Part shown: piece by piece, positions 23,274 through 32,053 of the stretch
Numbering within the stretch: position 1 is the stretch's first letter
How the letters are laid out: each line of letters opens with the position of its first letter
NCBI RefSeq assembly: GCF_039534125.1
Contig: NZ_BAAAUV010000002.1
Coordinates: 434,001 to 498,000, forward strand
Origin: Actinocorallia longicatena
GTDB taxonomy: Bacteria; Actinomycetota; Actinomycetes; Streptosporangiales; Streptosporangiaceae
DNA length: 64,000 nt
Reading direction: 5' to 3'
Position numbers and translations under genes: made by a program
The notes under the pieces: model-generated
Seen by the model: the letters and a program-made list of their open reading frames with translations, nothing else
The model's database searches: none
Told to the model about the DNA's origin: nothing

Positions 23274-24017
23274 TTAGAACAGGGACGGGTTACTTTCACC
23301 CGGAATTTGCCCATTTGTCAGTGGTTCTATGAGTGCGGAACCGTTGTTCTTGACGTTCCCCACCGCCTTGGACACCGGGAACGCCTCCAGACCGCCCGCC
23401 ATCGCGGGAACGAGCAGCCCGGAAGGGTCCCTGACGCCCGGATCGAGCCAGGCGTCGCGGTCGGTGACGACCATCGGCATCCGGTCGTGAATGTGGCCGA
23501 GCTCGTCGGCGGCCTCGGTGGTCAGGACGGTCGTGGTCCACACCCACTCGCCCTCGGGCGACTTCCACAGCTCATACAGCCCCGCCATCGGCAGGATCGA
23601 CCGGTCCTTCGGCGTGATGAAGAACGGCTGCTTCTTGCCGTCCTCGCCGGTGTACCACTCGAAGTAGCCGTCGGCGGGCAGCAGGCAGCGGCGGGCGGCG
23701 AACGCCTTCCGGAAGGAGGGCTTCTCCGCGGCCGTCTCGACCCTCGCGTTGATCATGCGGCTGCCGATCGACAGGTCCTTCGCCCAGGACGGCACCAGCC
23801 CCCAGCGCAGCATCCGCAGCCGCCGCTCCGGCACGGCCTCCTCGGGCGCGTCCTTCGCCGCCCGCTGGATCACGGCGGGCACGAGCTTGGTCGGCGCGAC
23901 GTTGTAGTCGGCCTCCAGCAGGTCCCTCCCGTCCTCGGTCAGCGTCTCGTCGACGTCGATGCGGAACTCGTCCAGCAGCTCCTGCCGCGCCCGTGCCGTC
24001 GCGTATCTGCCACACAT
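23274..24017 (-). CDS. SOS response-associated peptidase (SRAP/YedK family)
   Basis: A 247-residue SRAP protein that shields abasic sites in single-stranded DNA by forming a thiazolidine link through Cys2. The start MCGRYATA puts Cys2 in place; INARVETAAEKPSFRKAF, the CLLPADGYFEWY motif and GHIHDRMPMVV supply the conserved Asn, Glu and His. The last ~20 residues (PLTNGQIPGESNPSLF) look longer than usual. It is just upstream of cydC on the opposite side, convergent with nothing; both run leftward with cydC ending 11 nt before its start. Confidence 0.92.
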   Translation of the reverse strand: MCGRYATARARQELLDEFRIDVDETLTEDGRDLLEADYNVAPTKLVPAVIQRAAKDAPEEAVPERRLRMLRWGLVPSWAKDLSIGSRMINARVETAAEKPSFRKAFAARRCLLPADGYFEWYTGEDGKKQPFFITPKDRSILPMAGLYELWKSPEGEWVWTTTVLTTEAADELGHIHDRMPMVVTDRDAWLDPGVRDPSGLLVPAMAGGLEAFPVSKAVGNVKNNGSALIEPLTNGQIPGESNPSLF

Positions 24018-24027
24018 GCCTCTCAGC

Positions 24028-25596
24028 CTAGGTGGGGGCTGTGACAGTGAGGACCTCGTCCATCTCGCGGAGGACGGGGTCGGCGCCGGGGACGCCGGGG
24101 CGGTGGGTGATGAGCAGGACGGTGCGGTCGCCGGCGGCGCGCAGGAGGTCGGCCAGGACACGGTCGGCGGTGGCGGGGTCGAGGTGGGCGTCGGGCTCGT
24201 CGAGGATCAGGACGGGGAAGCCGGCGAGCAGGGCCCTGGCCAGGGCGATCCGCTGGCGTTCGCCGCCGGAGACGGGCGGCCGCCGGGACGGGTCCAGGTC
24301 GAGGCCCGCGCGCAGCATGACGGCGGCGACCTCGGCGTCCGAGGCTCCGGGCCTGGCCAGCCGGATGTTCTCGGCGACGGTCGTGGCGAAGACATGGGCG
24401 TCCTGGGCGCACAGCCCGATGATCCGCCGGATGTCGTCGCCGGCCATGTCCCGCAGCTCGACGCCGCCGAGCGTCACGCTGCCCTCGTACTCCACGAAGC
24501 GGGTGAGGACGGCCGCGAGCGTCGACTTGCCCGCGCCGCTCTCGCCGAAGACCGCGACCTTGCGGCCCGGCGGCACCTCCAGATCGAATCCCGCCAGGGC
24601 GTCCCTGTCCGCCCCCGGCCAGCGGGCGCGCAGCCCGCGCACGCTGATCCCGATGCCCTCGCCCGGTTCCGCGCCGCCCTCGGCGACGGGTGGGGGCGCG
24701 GCCAGGACCGCGCCGAGCAGCCGGTCGCTCTCGCGCGACTCCAGGAACTGCCGCGCTGCCGCCGCGAGGGACGTCACGGCCTCGAAGGCGGCCAGCGGTG
24801 TCAGCACGGCGACCGCGACGAGCACCGGCGCCAGCTCGCCCGACCGGGCCGCGGGCACCGCCAGCGCCAGCGCTCCGGCCACGGTCGCGCCGCAGCTCAG
24901 CGCGGTCAGCGCGGAGCCGAGCCCGAGCGAGCCCGCGGCGCGGCGGGCCGCGTCGTCGAGGGCTGCGTCCCTGTCGGCGAGCTCGGCCAGCCGGGCGGGG
25001 GCCGCCCCGCAGGCGACCAACTCGGGCAGCCCGTGCAGGGTGTCGACGGTCAGCGCGGTCATCCGGTCGCGCGCCTCGGCGGCGCGCTCCGCGGCGCGTC
25101 CGGTGGCCGCCCAGGTGAGCAGCGGCGCGACGACGCCACCGGCCAGGAGCCCGGCCAGGAGCACTCCCCCGGCGGGCGGCAGCACCCACCACTCCAGCGC
25201 GACGGCCGCCGCACCGGCCAGCGCGGCGCTCGCGAACGGGATCCGCCCCCGCACCCAGCGTTCGGCGACGCCGTCGGCGGAGGTGACGACGAGGCCCAGG
25301 GTCCGCGCGGCGCCGAGACCGCCGGGGGCGAGGTCCACGAGCCGGTCGTAGACGCGCACCCGGGTCCGTTCCAGCAGCCGCAGCGCCGCGTCGTGGGAGA
25401 CCAGGCGCTCGGCGTACCGCAGCACGCCGCGGCCCATCCCGAAGGCCCGCACCGAGACGATCGCCACCATCAGGTACAGCACCGGCGGCCGTTCCGCCGC
25501 CCGCGAGATCAGGTAGCCGGACGTCGCCATCAGCCCGATCCCGCAGGCCAGTGCCGCCGCCCCGAGGACGGCCCCCGCCGCCGTCCGTCCCCTCAC
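24028..25596 (-). CDS. cydC: Thiol reductant ABC exporter subunit CydC
   Basis: Half of the CydDC exporter that sends glutathione- or cysteine-type thiols out for cytochrome bd assembly. A 522-residue protein with six transmembrane segments followed by an ATPase domain: Walker A VFGESGAGKSTLAAVL, signature PVSGGERQRIALARALL and Walker B VLILDEPDAHLD. GTG 25596 overlaps the cydD stop as GTGA; an ATG at 25638 is in frame and would overlap more. Last gene of the cydABDC operon. Confidence 0.9.
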   Translation of the reverse strand: MRGRTAAGAVLGAAALACGIGLMATSGYLISRAAERPPVLYLMVAIVSVRAFGMGRGVLRYAERLVSHDAALRLLERTRVRVYDRLVDLAPGGLGAARTLGLVVTSADGVAERWVRGRIPFASAALAGAAAVALEWWVLPPAGGVLLAGLLAGGVVAPLLTWAATGRAAERAAEARDRMTALTVDTLHGLPELVACGAAPARLAELADRDAALDDAARRAAGSLGLGSALTALSCGATVAGALALAVPAARSGELAPVLVAVAVLTPLAAFEAVTSLAAAARQFLESRESDRLLGAVLAAPPPVAEGGAEPGEGIGISVRGLRARWPGADRDALAGFDLEVPPGRKVAVFGESGAGKSTLAAVLTRFVEYEGSVTLGGVELRDMAGDDIRRIIGLCAQDAHVFATTVAENIRLARPGASDAEVAAVMLRAGLDLDPSRRPPVSGGERQRIALARALLAGFPVLILDEPDAHLDPATADRVLADLLRAAGDRTVLLITHRPGVPGADPVLREMDEVLTVTAPT

Positions 25597-27179
25597 GCCG
25601 GCACCGGCTCCCGCGGCGCGACCGGTGCGGACGGCCATGCCAGGACGTTCCCGGCCCGCTCCACCAAGGCCCGGCGGTGGGTCGCGACCAGGGTGGTGCG
25701 CCCGGCGGCGAGCCTGTCGATGAGGTCGGCGACGTCGAGCTCGGTGGCGACGTCGAGATGGGCCGTCGGCTCGTCGAGCAGCAGCAGGACGGGGTCGAGG
25801 AGCGCGCAGCGCAGCGCCACCCTGGCGAGGGCGAGCCGCTGCCGCTGCCCCGCCGACAGCCCGTGCCCGCCGGCGCCGAGCACGGTCTCCAGCGTGGTGA
25901 ACTCCAGGACGCCGGTCAGCCCGGCGGCGTCCCGGACGGCCGCGGCGGAGGCGCCCGGAACGGCGACCGCGATGTTCTCCGCGACCGTCCCGGTGAACAG
26001 ATGGGGATGCTGTGGCAGCCAGGCGACCCGCCGGCGCCAGGCGTCACCGGGCACGACCTCGGCCCCTCCGGCGCGGACGCTCCCCTCGACCGGTGGCAGC
26101 AGCCCGAGCAGGACCGCGAACAAGCTCGACTTGCCGCCGCCCGAGGGCGCGGTCAGCGCGGTGATCACCCCGGGCGGTGCGTCGAAGGTGACCGGGGCGA
26201 GACCCTCCCGCGCGACGAGCCCCCGCACGCCCACGATCCCGTCCGGCACCGGCCCGGGCGCGGCGGCGGGCACGGGCGCGATGGCGGCGAAGACGCTCTC
26301 GGCCGCCGCGAGCCCCTCCTGCGCGGCGTGGAAGTGCGCCCCGGCCTGCCGCAGCGGCAGATACGCCTCCGGCGCGAGGATCAGCAGGAACAGCGCGGTC
26401 CCGAAGGAGAGGTTCCCCTCCAGCAGCCGCAGCCCGACCGAGACCGCGACGACCGCGACCGACAGCGTCGCGGCGAGCTCCAGCACCAGCGCCGAGCAGA
26501 ACGCGATCCGCAGCGACGCCATCGTCGCCCTGCGGTGCTCGGCCGAGACCTTCGCGATCCGCTCCGACTGGAACCGCGCCCGGCCGAACGCCTTGAGCGT
26601 CATCAGCCCGCCCGCGACGTCGGCGAAGTGCCCGGCCAGCCGTTCCAGGGTCCGCCACTGCCGTGCCGTGCGCGCCTCGGTGCAGCTGCCCACGAGGTAG
26701 CCGAACACCGGGATCAGCGGGAGGGTCACCGCGACGATCGCGGCCGTCGCCGGGTCGGTGACCGCCAGCACGGCCAGCACCATGACGGGCACGATCGCCG
26801 CCAGCACGACCTGCGGGAGATAGCGCGAGAAGTACGGGTCGAGGGCGTCGACACCTCGGGTGACCAGGGCCGCGACCGTTCCCGCCGGGCCCGGTGCGGA
26901 ACCCGACAGCGCCGAGGCCAGGACGGCCCGCCGCAGGTCGGCCTTGACGCCCGCCGAGGCCCGGTGCGCCGCCGCCTCCTGTGCCCAGGCGAGCAGGGCC
27001 CGCACCGCGAACACCGCGAGAAGCGCGAGCGGAACGGTCAGTGTGCTGAGCGCCTCGGCGAGCAGCCGGGCCTGGGCGATGGCGCACAGCGCGCCGAGCA
27101 CCCCGATCCCCGTGCAGACGGCCAGGTACCGTCGGGCTCCGCGGGCGTGGCGGGCCAGGCGCGGGTCGAAGGGCCTCAC
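25593..27179 (-). CDS. cydD: Thiol reductant ABC exporter subunit CydD
   Basis: The partner half-transporter of CydC, 528 residues. Six membrane segments are followed by Walker A ALTAPSGGGKSSLFAVLLGL, signature GLSAGQRQRLALARVAL and Walker B VLLLLDEPTAHLD. The substitution of S for the second invariant position (GKSS) is common in this subunit. The GTG at 27179 overlaps the cydB stop by 4 nt. Needed for haem insertion into the bd oxidase. Confidence 0.92.
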   Translation of the reverse strand: MRPFDPRLARHARGARRYLAVCTGIGVLGALCAIAQARLLAEALSTLTVPLALLAVFAVRALLAWAQEAAAHRASAGVKADLRRAVLASALSGSAPGPAGTVAALVTRGVDALDPYFSRYLPQVVLAAIVPVMVLAVLAVTDPATAAIVAVTLPLIPVFGYLVGSCTEARTARQWRTLERLAGHFADVAGGLMTLKAFGRARFQSERIAKVSAEHRRATMASLRIAFCSALVLELAATLSVAVVAVSVGLRLLEGNLSFGTALFLLILAPEAYLPLRQAGAHFHAAQEGLAAAESVFAAIAPVPAAAPGPVPDGIVGVRGLVAREGLAPVTFDAPPGVITALTAPSGGGKSSLFAVLLGLLPPVEGSVRAGGAEVVPGDAWRRRVAWLPQHPHLFTGTVAENIAVAVPGASAAAVRDAAGLTGVLEFTTLETVLGAGGHGLSAGQRQRLALARVALRCALLDPVLLLLDEPTAHLDVATELDVADLIDRLAAGRTTLVATHRRALVERAGNVLAWPSAPVAPREPVPA

Positions 27180-28183
27180 GCGGAGGCCGCCACCGGGATG
27201 CTGTGGGTGCCGATGCGCTTGCGGAAGACCCAGTAGGTCCAGGCCTGGTAGGCCAGGACGAGCGGCAGGAAGATCACCGCGACCCAGGTCATGATGCCGA
27301 GGCTCTTGGGCGTGGCCGAGGCGTTCTCGATGGTCAGGCTGTTGGCGTCGGAGATCGTCGAGGGCAGCACGTCCGGGTAGAGCGCGAGGAAGAGCGTCGC
27401 GGTCGCCAGGATGACGCACCCGCCGGACAGGGCGAACGCCCAGCCCTCGCGTCCGGCCCTGGTCATGGCGAGCGAGCCGACGAGGGCGAGGGCGGCGAGG
27501 ACCGCGGTCAGGGCGGTCCAGCCGGTGCCGTGCGCGAGCTGCGTCCAGACCAGGAAGATCACGGCGAGCACGGCGGCGATCAGGCCGAGCTGCTGGGCGA
27601 AGCGGCTCGCGCGGTGACGGATCTCGCCCTCGGTCTTGAGCGCGACGAACACCGAGCCGTGCAGCGTGAACAGCGACAGGGTGACCAGCCCGCCGAGCAG
27701 CGCGTACGGGTTGAGCAGGTCCCAGAAGGTCCCGACGTAGTGGTGGTTCTCGTCCAGCTTGACGCCCCGCACGATGTTCCCGAACGCCACGCCCCACAGG
27801 AACGCGGGGACCAGCGAGCCGAAGAAGATGCACAGGTCCCAGCGGTCCCTCCAGCGCGGGGTGGTGCCCTTGCCGCGGTAGTCGATCCCCATCGCCCGGA
27901 CGATCAGGGCCACGAGGATCAGCAGCAGCGGCAGGTAGAACCCGCTGAACAGGGTCGCGTACCACTCGGGGAACGCGGCGAACATCGCGCCGCCCGCCGT
28001 GAGCAGCCAGACCTCGTTGCCGTCCCAGACGGGCCCGATCGTGTTGATCAGAACCCGGCGCTCGAGGTCGTTCCTGGCGAGGAACCGGGTGAGGATCCCC
28101 ACGCCGAAGTCGAAGCCCTCCAGGAAGAAGTAGCCGGTCCACAGGACCGCGATGGCGATGAACCACAGGTGGTACAGGTGCAT
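27176..28183 (-). CDS. cydB: Cytochrome bd ubiquinol oxidase subunit II
   Basis: A 335-residue integral membrane protein. It begins MHLYHLWFIAIAVLWTGYFF and has LEGFDFGVGILTRFLARND and INTIGPVWDGNEVWLLTAGG, the family signatures. About eight membrane helices are evident. It pairs with CydA to form the high-affinity quinol oxidase that works at low oxygen. It follows cydA after 10 nt. Confidence 0.95.
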   Translation of the reverse strand: MHLYHLWFIAIAVLWTGYFFLEGFDFGVGILTRFLARNDLERRVLINTIGPVWDGNEVWLLTAGGAMFAAFPEWYATLFSGFYLPLLLILVALIVRAMGIDYRGKGTTPRWRDRWDLCIFFGSLVPAFLWGVAFGNIVRGVKLDENHHYVGTFWDLLNPYALLGGLVTLSLFTLHGSVFVALKTEGEIRHRASRFAQQLGLIAAVLAVIFLVWTQLAHGTGWTALTAVLAALALVGSLAMTRAGREGWAFALSGGCVILATATLFLALYPDVLPSTISDANSLTIENASATPKSLGIMTWVAVIFLPLVLAYQAWTYWVFRKRIGTHSIPVAASA

Positions 28184-28193
28184 GACCGGGCCC

Positions 28194-29576
28194 CTAGTAG
28201 GCGAAATCGAGTGTGGCGTCGTCGTCCGCGGGGGTCTCGGCGGGCGGGTCCTTCTTGGCGAAGCGCAGCATCAGCCCGACCTCGATGACCGCGAGGATCC
28301 CGTACAGGCCGGTGTAGACGAGCAGCGAGGTGAGCACGGTCCCGGCCGGGACGGTCGGCGAGACTCCGTTCTCGGTCTTGAGCACCCCGAAGACCAGCCA
28401 CGGCTGCCGCCCCATCTCGGTGAAGATCCAGCCGAAGGAGCAGGCGATGAGGGGCAGCGCGATCGACCAGATCGCCAGCCGCCACACCCACCTCTTCTCC
28501 GGGAGCCGTCCGCCGCGGGTCAGCCAGAGCCCGACGACGCTCACCAGCCCGATGAGCAGCCCCGCCCCGACCATGATCCGGAAGCCCCAGTAGGTGATCG
28601 GGATGTAGGGCCGGTAGTCGCCGGGACCGAACTGAGCGGTGTACTGGGCCTGGAGGTCGTTGATCCCCTCGACCTTCCCGTCGAAGGAGCCGGTGGCCAG
28701 GAACGACAGCAGGCCCGGCACCTCCAGGGAGTAGATCGGTGTCTTGCCGTCGAGGCTGCCGATGGTGAACAGCGAGAAGGCCGCGGGCTGCTCGGTCTCG
28801 TAGAGCGCCTCGGCGGCGGCCATCTTCATCGGCTGCGTCTCGGTCATGACCTTGCCGAGCTGGTCGCCGGAGAGCAGGAAGCCGACGGTGCCGATCAGCG
28901 TCACGACCAGCGCGAGCCGGAGCGAGGGGCGCATGACGTCGAGGTTGCGGCGGCGTCCCAGGTGCCACGCCGAGATGCCGATCATGAGAATGCCGCCGGT
29001 CACCCAGGCGGCGAAGATCGTGTGCGGGAACGTGGCCAGGACGACCTTGTTGGTGAGGACGTCGCCGAAGCTGGTCAGCTCGGCCCGGTTCGCGGCCTTG
29101 TCGTAGGTGTAACCGACCGGGTTCTGCATCCAGGAGTTGGCGGCGAGGATGAAGTAGGCCGACAGCGTGGTCCCGATCGCGACGGCCCAGATGCAGGCCA
29201 GGTGGATCCCCTTCGGGAGCTTGTCCCAGCCGAAGAGCCACAGTCCGAGGAACGTGGACTCCAGGAAGAACGCCAGCAGAGCCTCGATCGCGAGGGGCGC
29301 CCCGAAGATGTCGCCGACGAAGCGCGAATAGTCGCTCCAGTTCATGCCGAACTGGAATTCCTGCACGATTCCGGTGACGAGCCCGAGCGCGAAGTTGATG
29401 AGGAAGAGCTTTCCCCAGAACTTCACCGCTCGTTTGTACTTCTCGTCTCCGGTGCGGAAGTACTGCGTCTGCAGGATCGCCACCAGCAGCGACAGCCCGA
29501 TCGTGATCGGCACGAACAGGAAGTGATAGACCGTGGTGACGCCGAACTGTAGGCGTGCCAGCAACAACTCGTCCAC
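28194..29576 (-). CDS. cydA: Cytochrome bd ubiquinol oxidase subunit I
   Basis: A 460-residue haem-bearing subunit that oxidises menaquinol or ubiquinol and reduces O2 without proton pumping. Features: LLARLQFGVTTVYHFLFVP with the axial His, FALGLVTGIVQEFQFGMNW, ESTFLGLWLFGWDKLP and GRQPWLVFG after the Q loop, which looks short. GTG 29576 has GAGGGAG (29582-29588); the frame extends to 29597. First gene of cydABDC; the gap to the divergent aroA carries a 12-bp palindrome. Confidence 0.95.
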   Translation of the reverse strand: MDELLLARLQFGVTTVYHFLFVPITIGLSLLVAILQTQYFRTGDEKYKRAVKFWGKLFLINFALGLVTGIVQEFQFGMNWSDYSRFVGDIFGAPLAIEALLAFFLESTFLGLWLFGWDKLPKGIHLACIWAVAIGTTLSAYFILAANSWMQNPVGYTYDKAANRAELTSFGDVLTNKVVLATFPHTIFAAWVTGGILMIGISAWHLGRRRNLDVMRPSLRLALVVTLIGTVGFLLSGDQLGKVMTETQPMKMAAAEALYETEQPAAFSLFTIGSLDGKTPIYSLEVPGLLSFLATGSFDGKVEGINDLQAQYTAQFGPGDYRPYIPITYWGFRIMVGAGLLIGLVSVVGLWLTRGGRLPEKRWVWRLAIWSIALPLIACSFGWIFTEMGRQPWLVFGVLKTENGVSPTVPAGTVLTSLLVYTGLYGILAVIEVGLMLRFAKKDPPAETPADDDATLDFAY

Positions 29577-29667
29577 TTCGGCTCCCTCGCGAAACAACTG
29601 GCACCAGCATTTCCCGAGAGGAAGTCGATCAAGCGGTCACGGCGACTCGCATACCGGAGATTGGGGC

Positions 29668-29679
29668 CCGATTAATCGG
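29668..29679. promoter_or_regulatory. 12-bp palindrome between cydA and aroA
   Basis: CCGATTAATCGG is perfectly self-complementary. It lies 92 bp before cydA and 36 bp before aroA, in the -35 area of the aroA promoter. A redox or oxygen regulator is possible, but it does not match the Rex or CRP site forms. Confidence 0.45.
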
Positions 29680-29702
29680 AACTTGACCGGGGCGGGGACC
29701 GA

Positions 29703-29708
29703 TAGGCT
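29703..29708 (+). promoter_or_regulatory. Leaderless -10 element of aroA
   Basis: TAGGCT lies exactly 6 nt before the aroA ATG, so the message should begin at or next to the A of the start codon. No ribosome site is seen. A TTGACC is present upstream (29683-29688) but with short spacing. Confidence 0.6.
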
Positions 29709-29714
29709 GGCCGT

Positions 29715-30977
29715 ATGACCGTGTGGAACGCCCCCCTGGCAGATGGGCCGGTGCAGGCCGTCGTCACGCTGCCCGGGTCGAAGTCGATGACCAACCGGGC
29801 GCTGGTGCTGGCGGCGCTCGGCGGCGGCCCCAGCGTGCTCAAGGGCGCTCTGCGCAGCCGGGACACGCTGCTGATGGCGGCCGCGCTGCGCTCGCTCGGC
29901 GTCCCGGTCAACGACGAGGGCGACGACTGGTTCGTGCTGCCGGGCGACCTGTCGGGGCCCGCGACGATCGACTGCGGCCTGTCGGGCAACGTCATGCGGT
30001 TCGTGCCGCCGATCGCGGCGCTCGCCGAGGGCGACATCCTCTTCGACGGCGACCCGCACGCCAGGACCCGTCCGATGGGCCCGATCCTGGGCGCGCTGCG
30101 CGACCTCGGGGTCGAGATCCGCGACGAGGGCCGCGGGCTGCTCCCCTTCACCCTGGCCGGGCGCGGCGGGATCGACGGCGGCACCGTCACCCTGGACGCC
30201 TCCAGCTCCTCCCAGCTCGTCTCCGGCCTGCTGCTCAGCGCCCCCCGCTTCGCCAAGGGCCTGGAGCTGCGCCATCTGGGCCCGCCGGTGCCGTCGGCGC
30301 CGCACCTGGAGATGACCGTCCAGATGCTGCGGGCCGCGGGCGCCGAGGTCGAGACCGGCGGCGACGTGTGGCGGGTCGCGCCGGGCGCGCTGCGCAGCGG
30401 CGAGGTCCTGATCGAGCCCGACCTGTCGAACGCCGCCCAGTTCCTGGCCGCCGCGCTCGTCACCGGCGGGGAGGTGACCGTCCGGAACTGGCCCTCGGTC
30501 ACCACCCAGCCGGGCGACAGGCTGCGCGGCCTGCTGGAGCTGATGGGCGGCTCCGTGACGCTCGCCGGCGGCGACCTGACCGTCCGCGGCACCGGGACGG
30601 TCCACGGCATCGACGTCGACCTGTCGCACGCGCCGGAACTGGCGCAGGTGCTGGCCATGGTCGCGGCCGTCGCCGACGGCCCCAGCCGGTTCACCGGGAT
30701 CGCCCACATCCGCGGGCACGAGACCGACCGGCTCGCCGCGATCGTCAAGGAGATCAACCTGCTCGGCGGCGACGCGAACGAGCTCGAGGACGGCGTGGAG
30801 ATCCGGCCGCGCCCGCTGCGCGGCGGCCTGTTCCACACCTACGACGACCACCGCATGGTGATGGCCGCCGCCACCCTCGGCCTGGTCGTGCCGGGCATCG
30901 AGGTGGAGAACCCCGGAACCGTGGGCAAGACCCTCCCCGAGTTCGTCTCGCTCTGGACCCGGATGTTGGAGAAATAA
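29715..30977 (+). CDS. aroA: 3-phosphoshikimate 1-carboxyvinyltransferase (EPSP synthase)
   Basis: Transfers the enolpyruvyl group of PEP to shikimate-3-phosphate in aromatic amino acid synthesis. A 420-residue two-domain enzyme with VTLPGSKSMTNRALVLAALG, LSGNVMRFVPPIAAL, the LDASSSSQLVSGLL segment and TYDDHRMVMAAATLGLV. The start GSKSMTNRA rather than GNAGTAMR fits the actinobacterial class. Probably leaderless. rsgA follows immediately after the stop. Confidence 0.95.
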   Translation: MTVWNAPLADGPVQAVVTLPGSKSMTNRALVLAALGGGPSVLKGALRSRDTLLMAAALRSLGVPVNDEGDDWFVLPGDLSGPATIDCGLSGNVMRFVPPIAALAEGDILFDGDPHARTRPMGPILGALRDLGVEIRDEGRGLLPFTLAGRGGIDGGTVTLDASSSSQLVSGLLLSAPRFAKGLELRHLGPPVPSAPHLEMTVQMLRAAGAEVETGGDVWRVAPGALRSGEVLIEPDLSNAAQFLAAALVTGGEVTVRNWPSVTTQPGDRLRGLLELMGGSVTLAGGDLTVRGTGTVHGIDVDLSHAPELAQVLAMVAAVADGPSRFTGIAHIRGHETDRLAAIVKEINLLGGDANELEDGVEIRPRPLRGGLFHTYDDHRMVMAAATLGLVVPGIEVENPGTVGKTLPEFVSLWTRMLEK

Positions 30978-30978
30978 G

Positions 30979-31980
30979 ATCGCGCGCGACTGGAAGCATC
31001 TCGACGAGGACGACGTCCGGGTCAGGCCCGGGAAGAGTTCGCGTCCCCGCACGCGCACCAGGCCCGCGCACGAGGACGCCGTCCAGGGGCTGGTCGTCGC
31101 GGTCGACCGGGGCCGGTACCGCTGCCTGGTCGAGACGGGGCGCAAGAAGGAGCCGCGGATCGCGGTCACCGCGATGCGCGCCCGCGAGCTGGGCCGCAAG
31201 GGCGTCGTGGTCGGTGACAGGGTCGGGCTGGTCGGCGACACCTCCGGCAAGCCCGACGCGCTGGCCAGGGTCGTGCGGGTCGAACCGCGCACCTCGATCC
31301 TGCGGCGCACCGCCGACGACACCGACGACGTCGAGCGGGTCATCGTCTCCAACGCCGACCAGCTCGTGATCGTCACGGCGCTGGCCGATCCCGAGCCCCG
31401 CATCGGCATGATCGACCGCTGCCTGGTGGCCGCCCGCGACGCCGGGATGGACGCCCTGATCTGCCTGACCAAGGCCGATCTCGCCCCGCCCGACCGGCTG
31501 CTGGAGATCTACCGGCCGCTGGGCGTCCAGGTCTGGGTCACCCAGCGCGGCGACGACCCGTCCGTGCTGCGGGGGATGCTCAAGGACCGGATGAGCGTCC
31601 TGGTCGGGCACTCCGGGGTCGGCAAGTCCACGCTGGTCAACGCGCTCGTCCCGGCCGCGGACCGGGCCGTCGGGCATGTCAACGCCGTGACGGGCCGGGG
31701 CCGGCACACCAGCTCCAGCGCCCTCGCCCTGGAGCTCCCCGGCGGCGGCTGGATCATCGACACCCCGGGCGTGCGGAGCTTCGGCCTCGCCCACATCCCG
31801 CCCGAGGACCTCATCCTCGGTTTCCCCGACCTCGTCGAGGGCTCGGCCGGCTGCCCGCCGCTGTGCACCCACGCCGAGCAGTCCTGCGCGCTGGACGCCT
31901 GGGTCGCCGACGGTCATGCCACGCCCGAACGCCTGGAGTCGTTCCGGCGGCTGCTGACCAACCGCGACGACCCCGCCTGA
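30979..31980 (+). CDS. rsgA: Ribosome small subunit-dependent GTPase A (ATC start)
   Basis: A 333-residue circularly permuted GTPase that proofreads 30S maturation. The OB fold spans about 20-95 (DAVQGLVVAVDRGRYRCLVE). The G domain holds LTKAD (G4), VGHSGVGKSTLVNAL (G1) and DTPGVRSFG (G3), followed by the zinc motif CPPLCTHAEQSC. No ATG, GTG or TTG occurs in frame until 31174, which would delete the OB fold. ATC 30979 gives (M)ARDWKHLDEDDVRVRP, a natural family N-terminus, 7 nt behind GGAG (30968-30971). An ATC start is therefore proposed. Starts one base after the aroA stop. Confidence 0.85.
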   Translation: MARDWKHLDEDDVRVRPGKSSRPRTRTRPAHEDAVQGLVVAVDRGRYRCLVETGRKKEPRIAVTAMRARELGRKGVVVGDRVGLVGDTSGKPDALARVVRVEPRTSILRRTADDTDDVERVIVSNADQLVIVTALADPEPRIGMIDRCLVAARDAGMDALICLTKADLAPPDRLLEIYRPLGVQVWVTQRGDDPSVLRGMLKDRMSVLVGHSGVGKSTLVNALVPAADRAVGHVNAVTGRGRHTSSSALALELPGGGWIIDTPGVRSFGLAHIPPEDLILGFPDLVEGSAGCPPLCTHAEQSCALDAWVADGHATPERLESFRRLLTNRDDPA

Positions 31981-32009
31981 CCGGAGGGCTTCCCGGCCAG
32001 GACACGGTT

Positions 32010-32026
32010 CTACCGAGCGGTAGGCT
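32010..32026 (+). promoter_or_regulatory. Inverted repeat over a -10 box before the MHYT gene
   Basis: CTACCG-AG-CGGTAG (32010-32023) overlaps TAGGCT (32021-32026), a good -10 hexamer about 28 nt before the MHYT start. Repressor binding here would block the promoter; the arm form suits TetR-family sites. Confidence 0.5.
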
Positions 32027-32053
32027 CTCCGGAGCTCTATCCGAAGGATTCTC

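Noticed and set aside
31174..31980. ATG 31174 as the rsgA start
   Set aside because: It would remove the OB fold, although the upstream 65 codons are in frame and read like the family.
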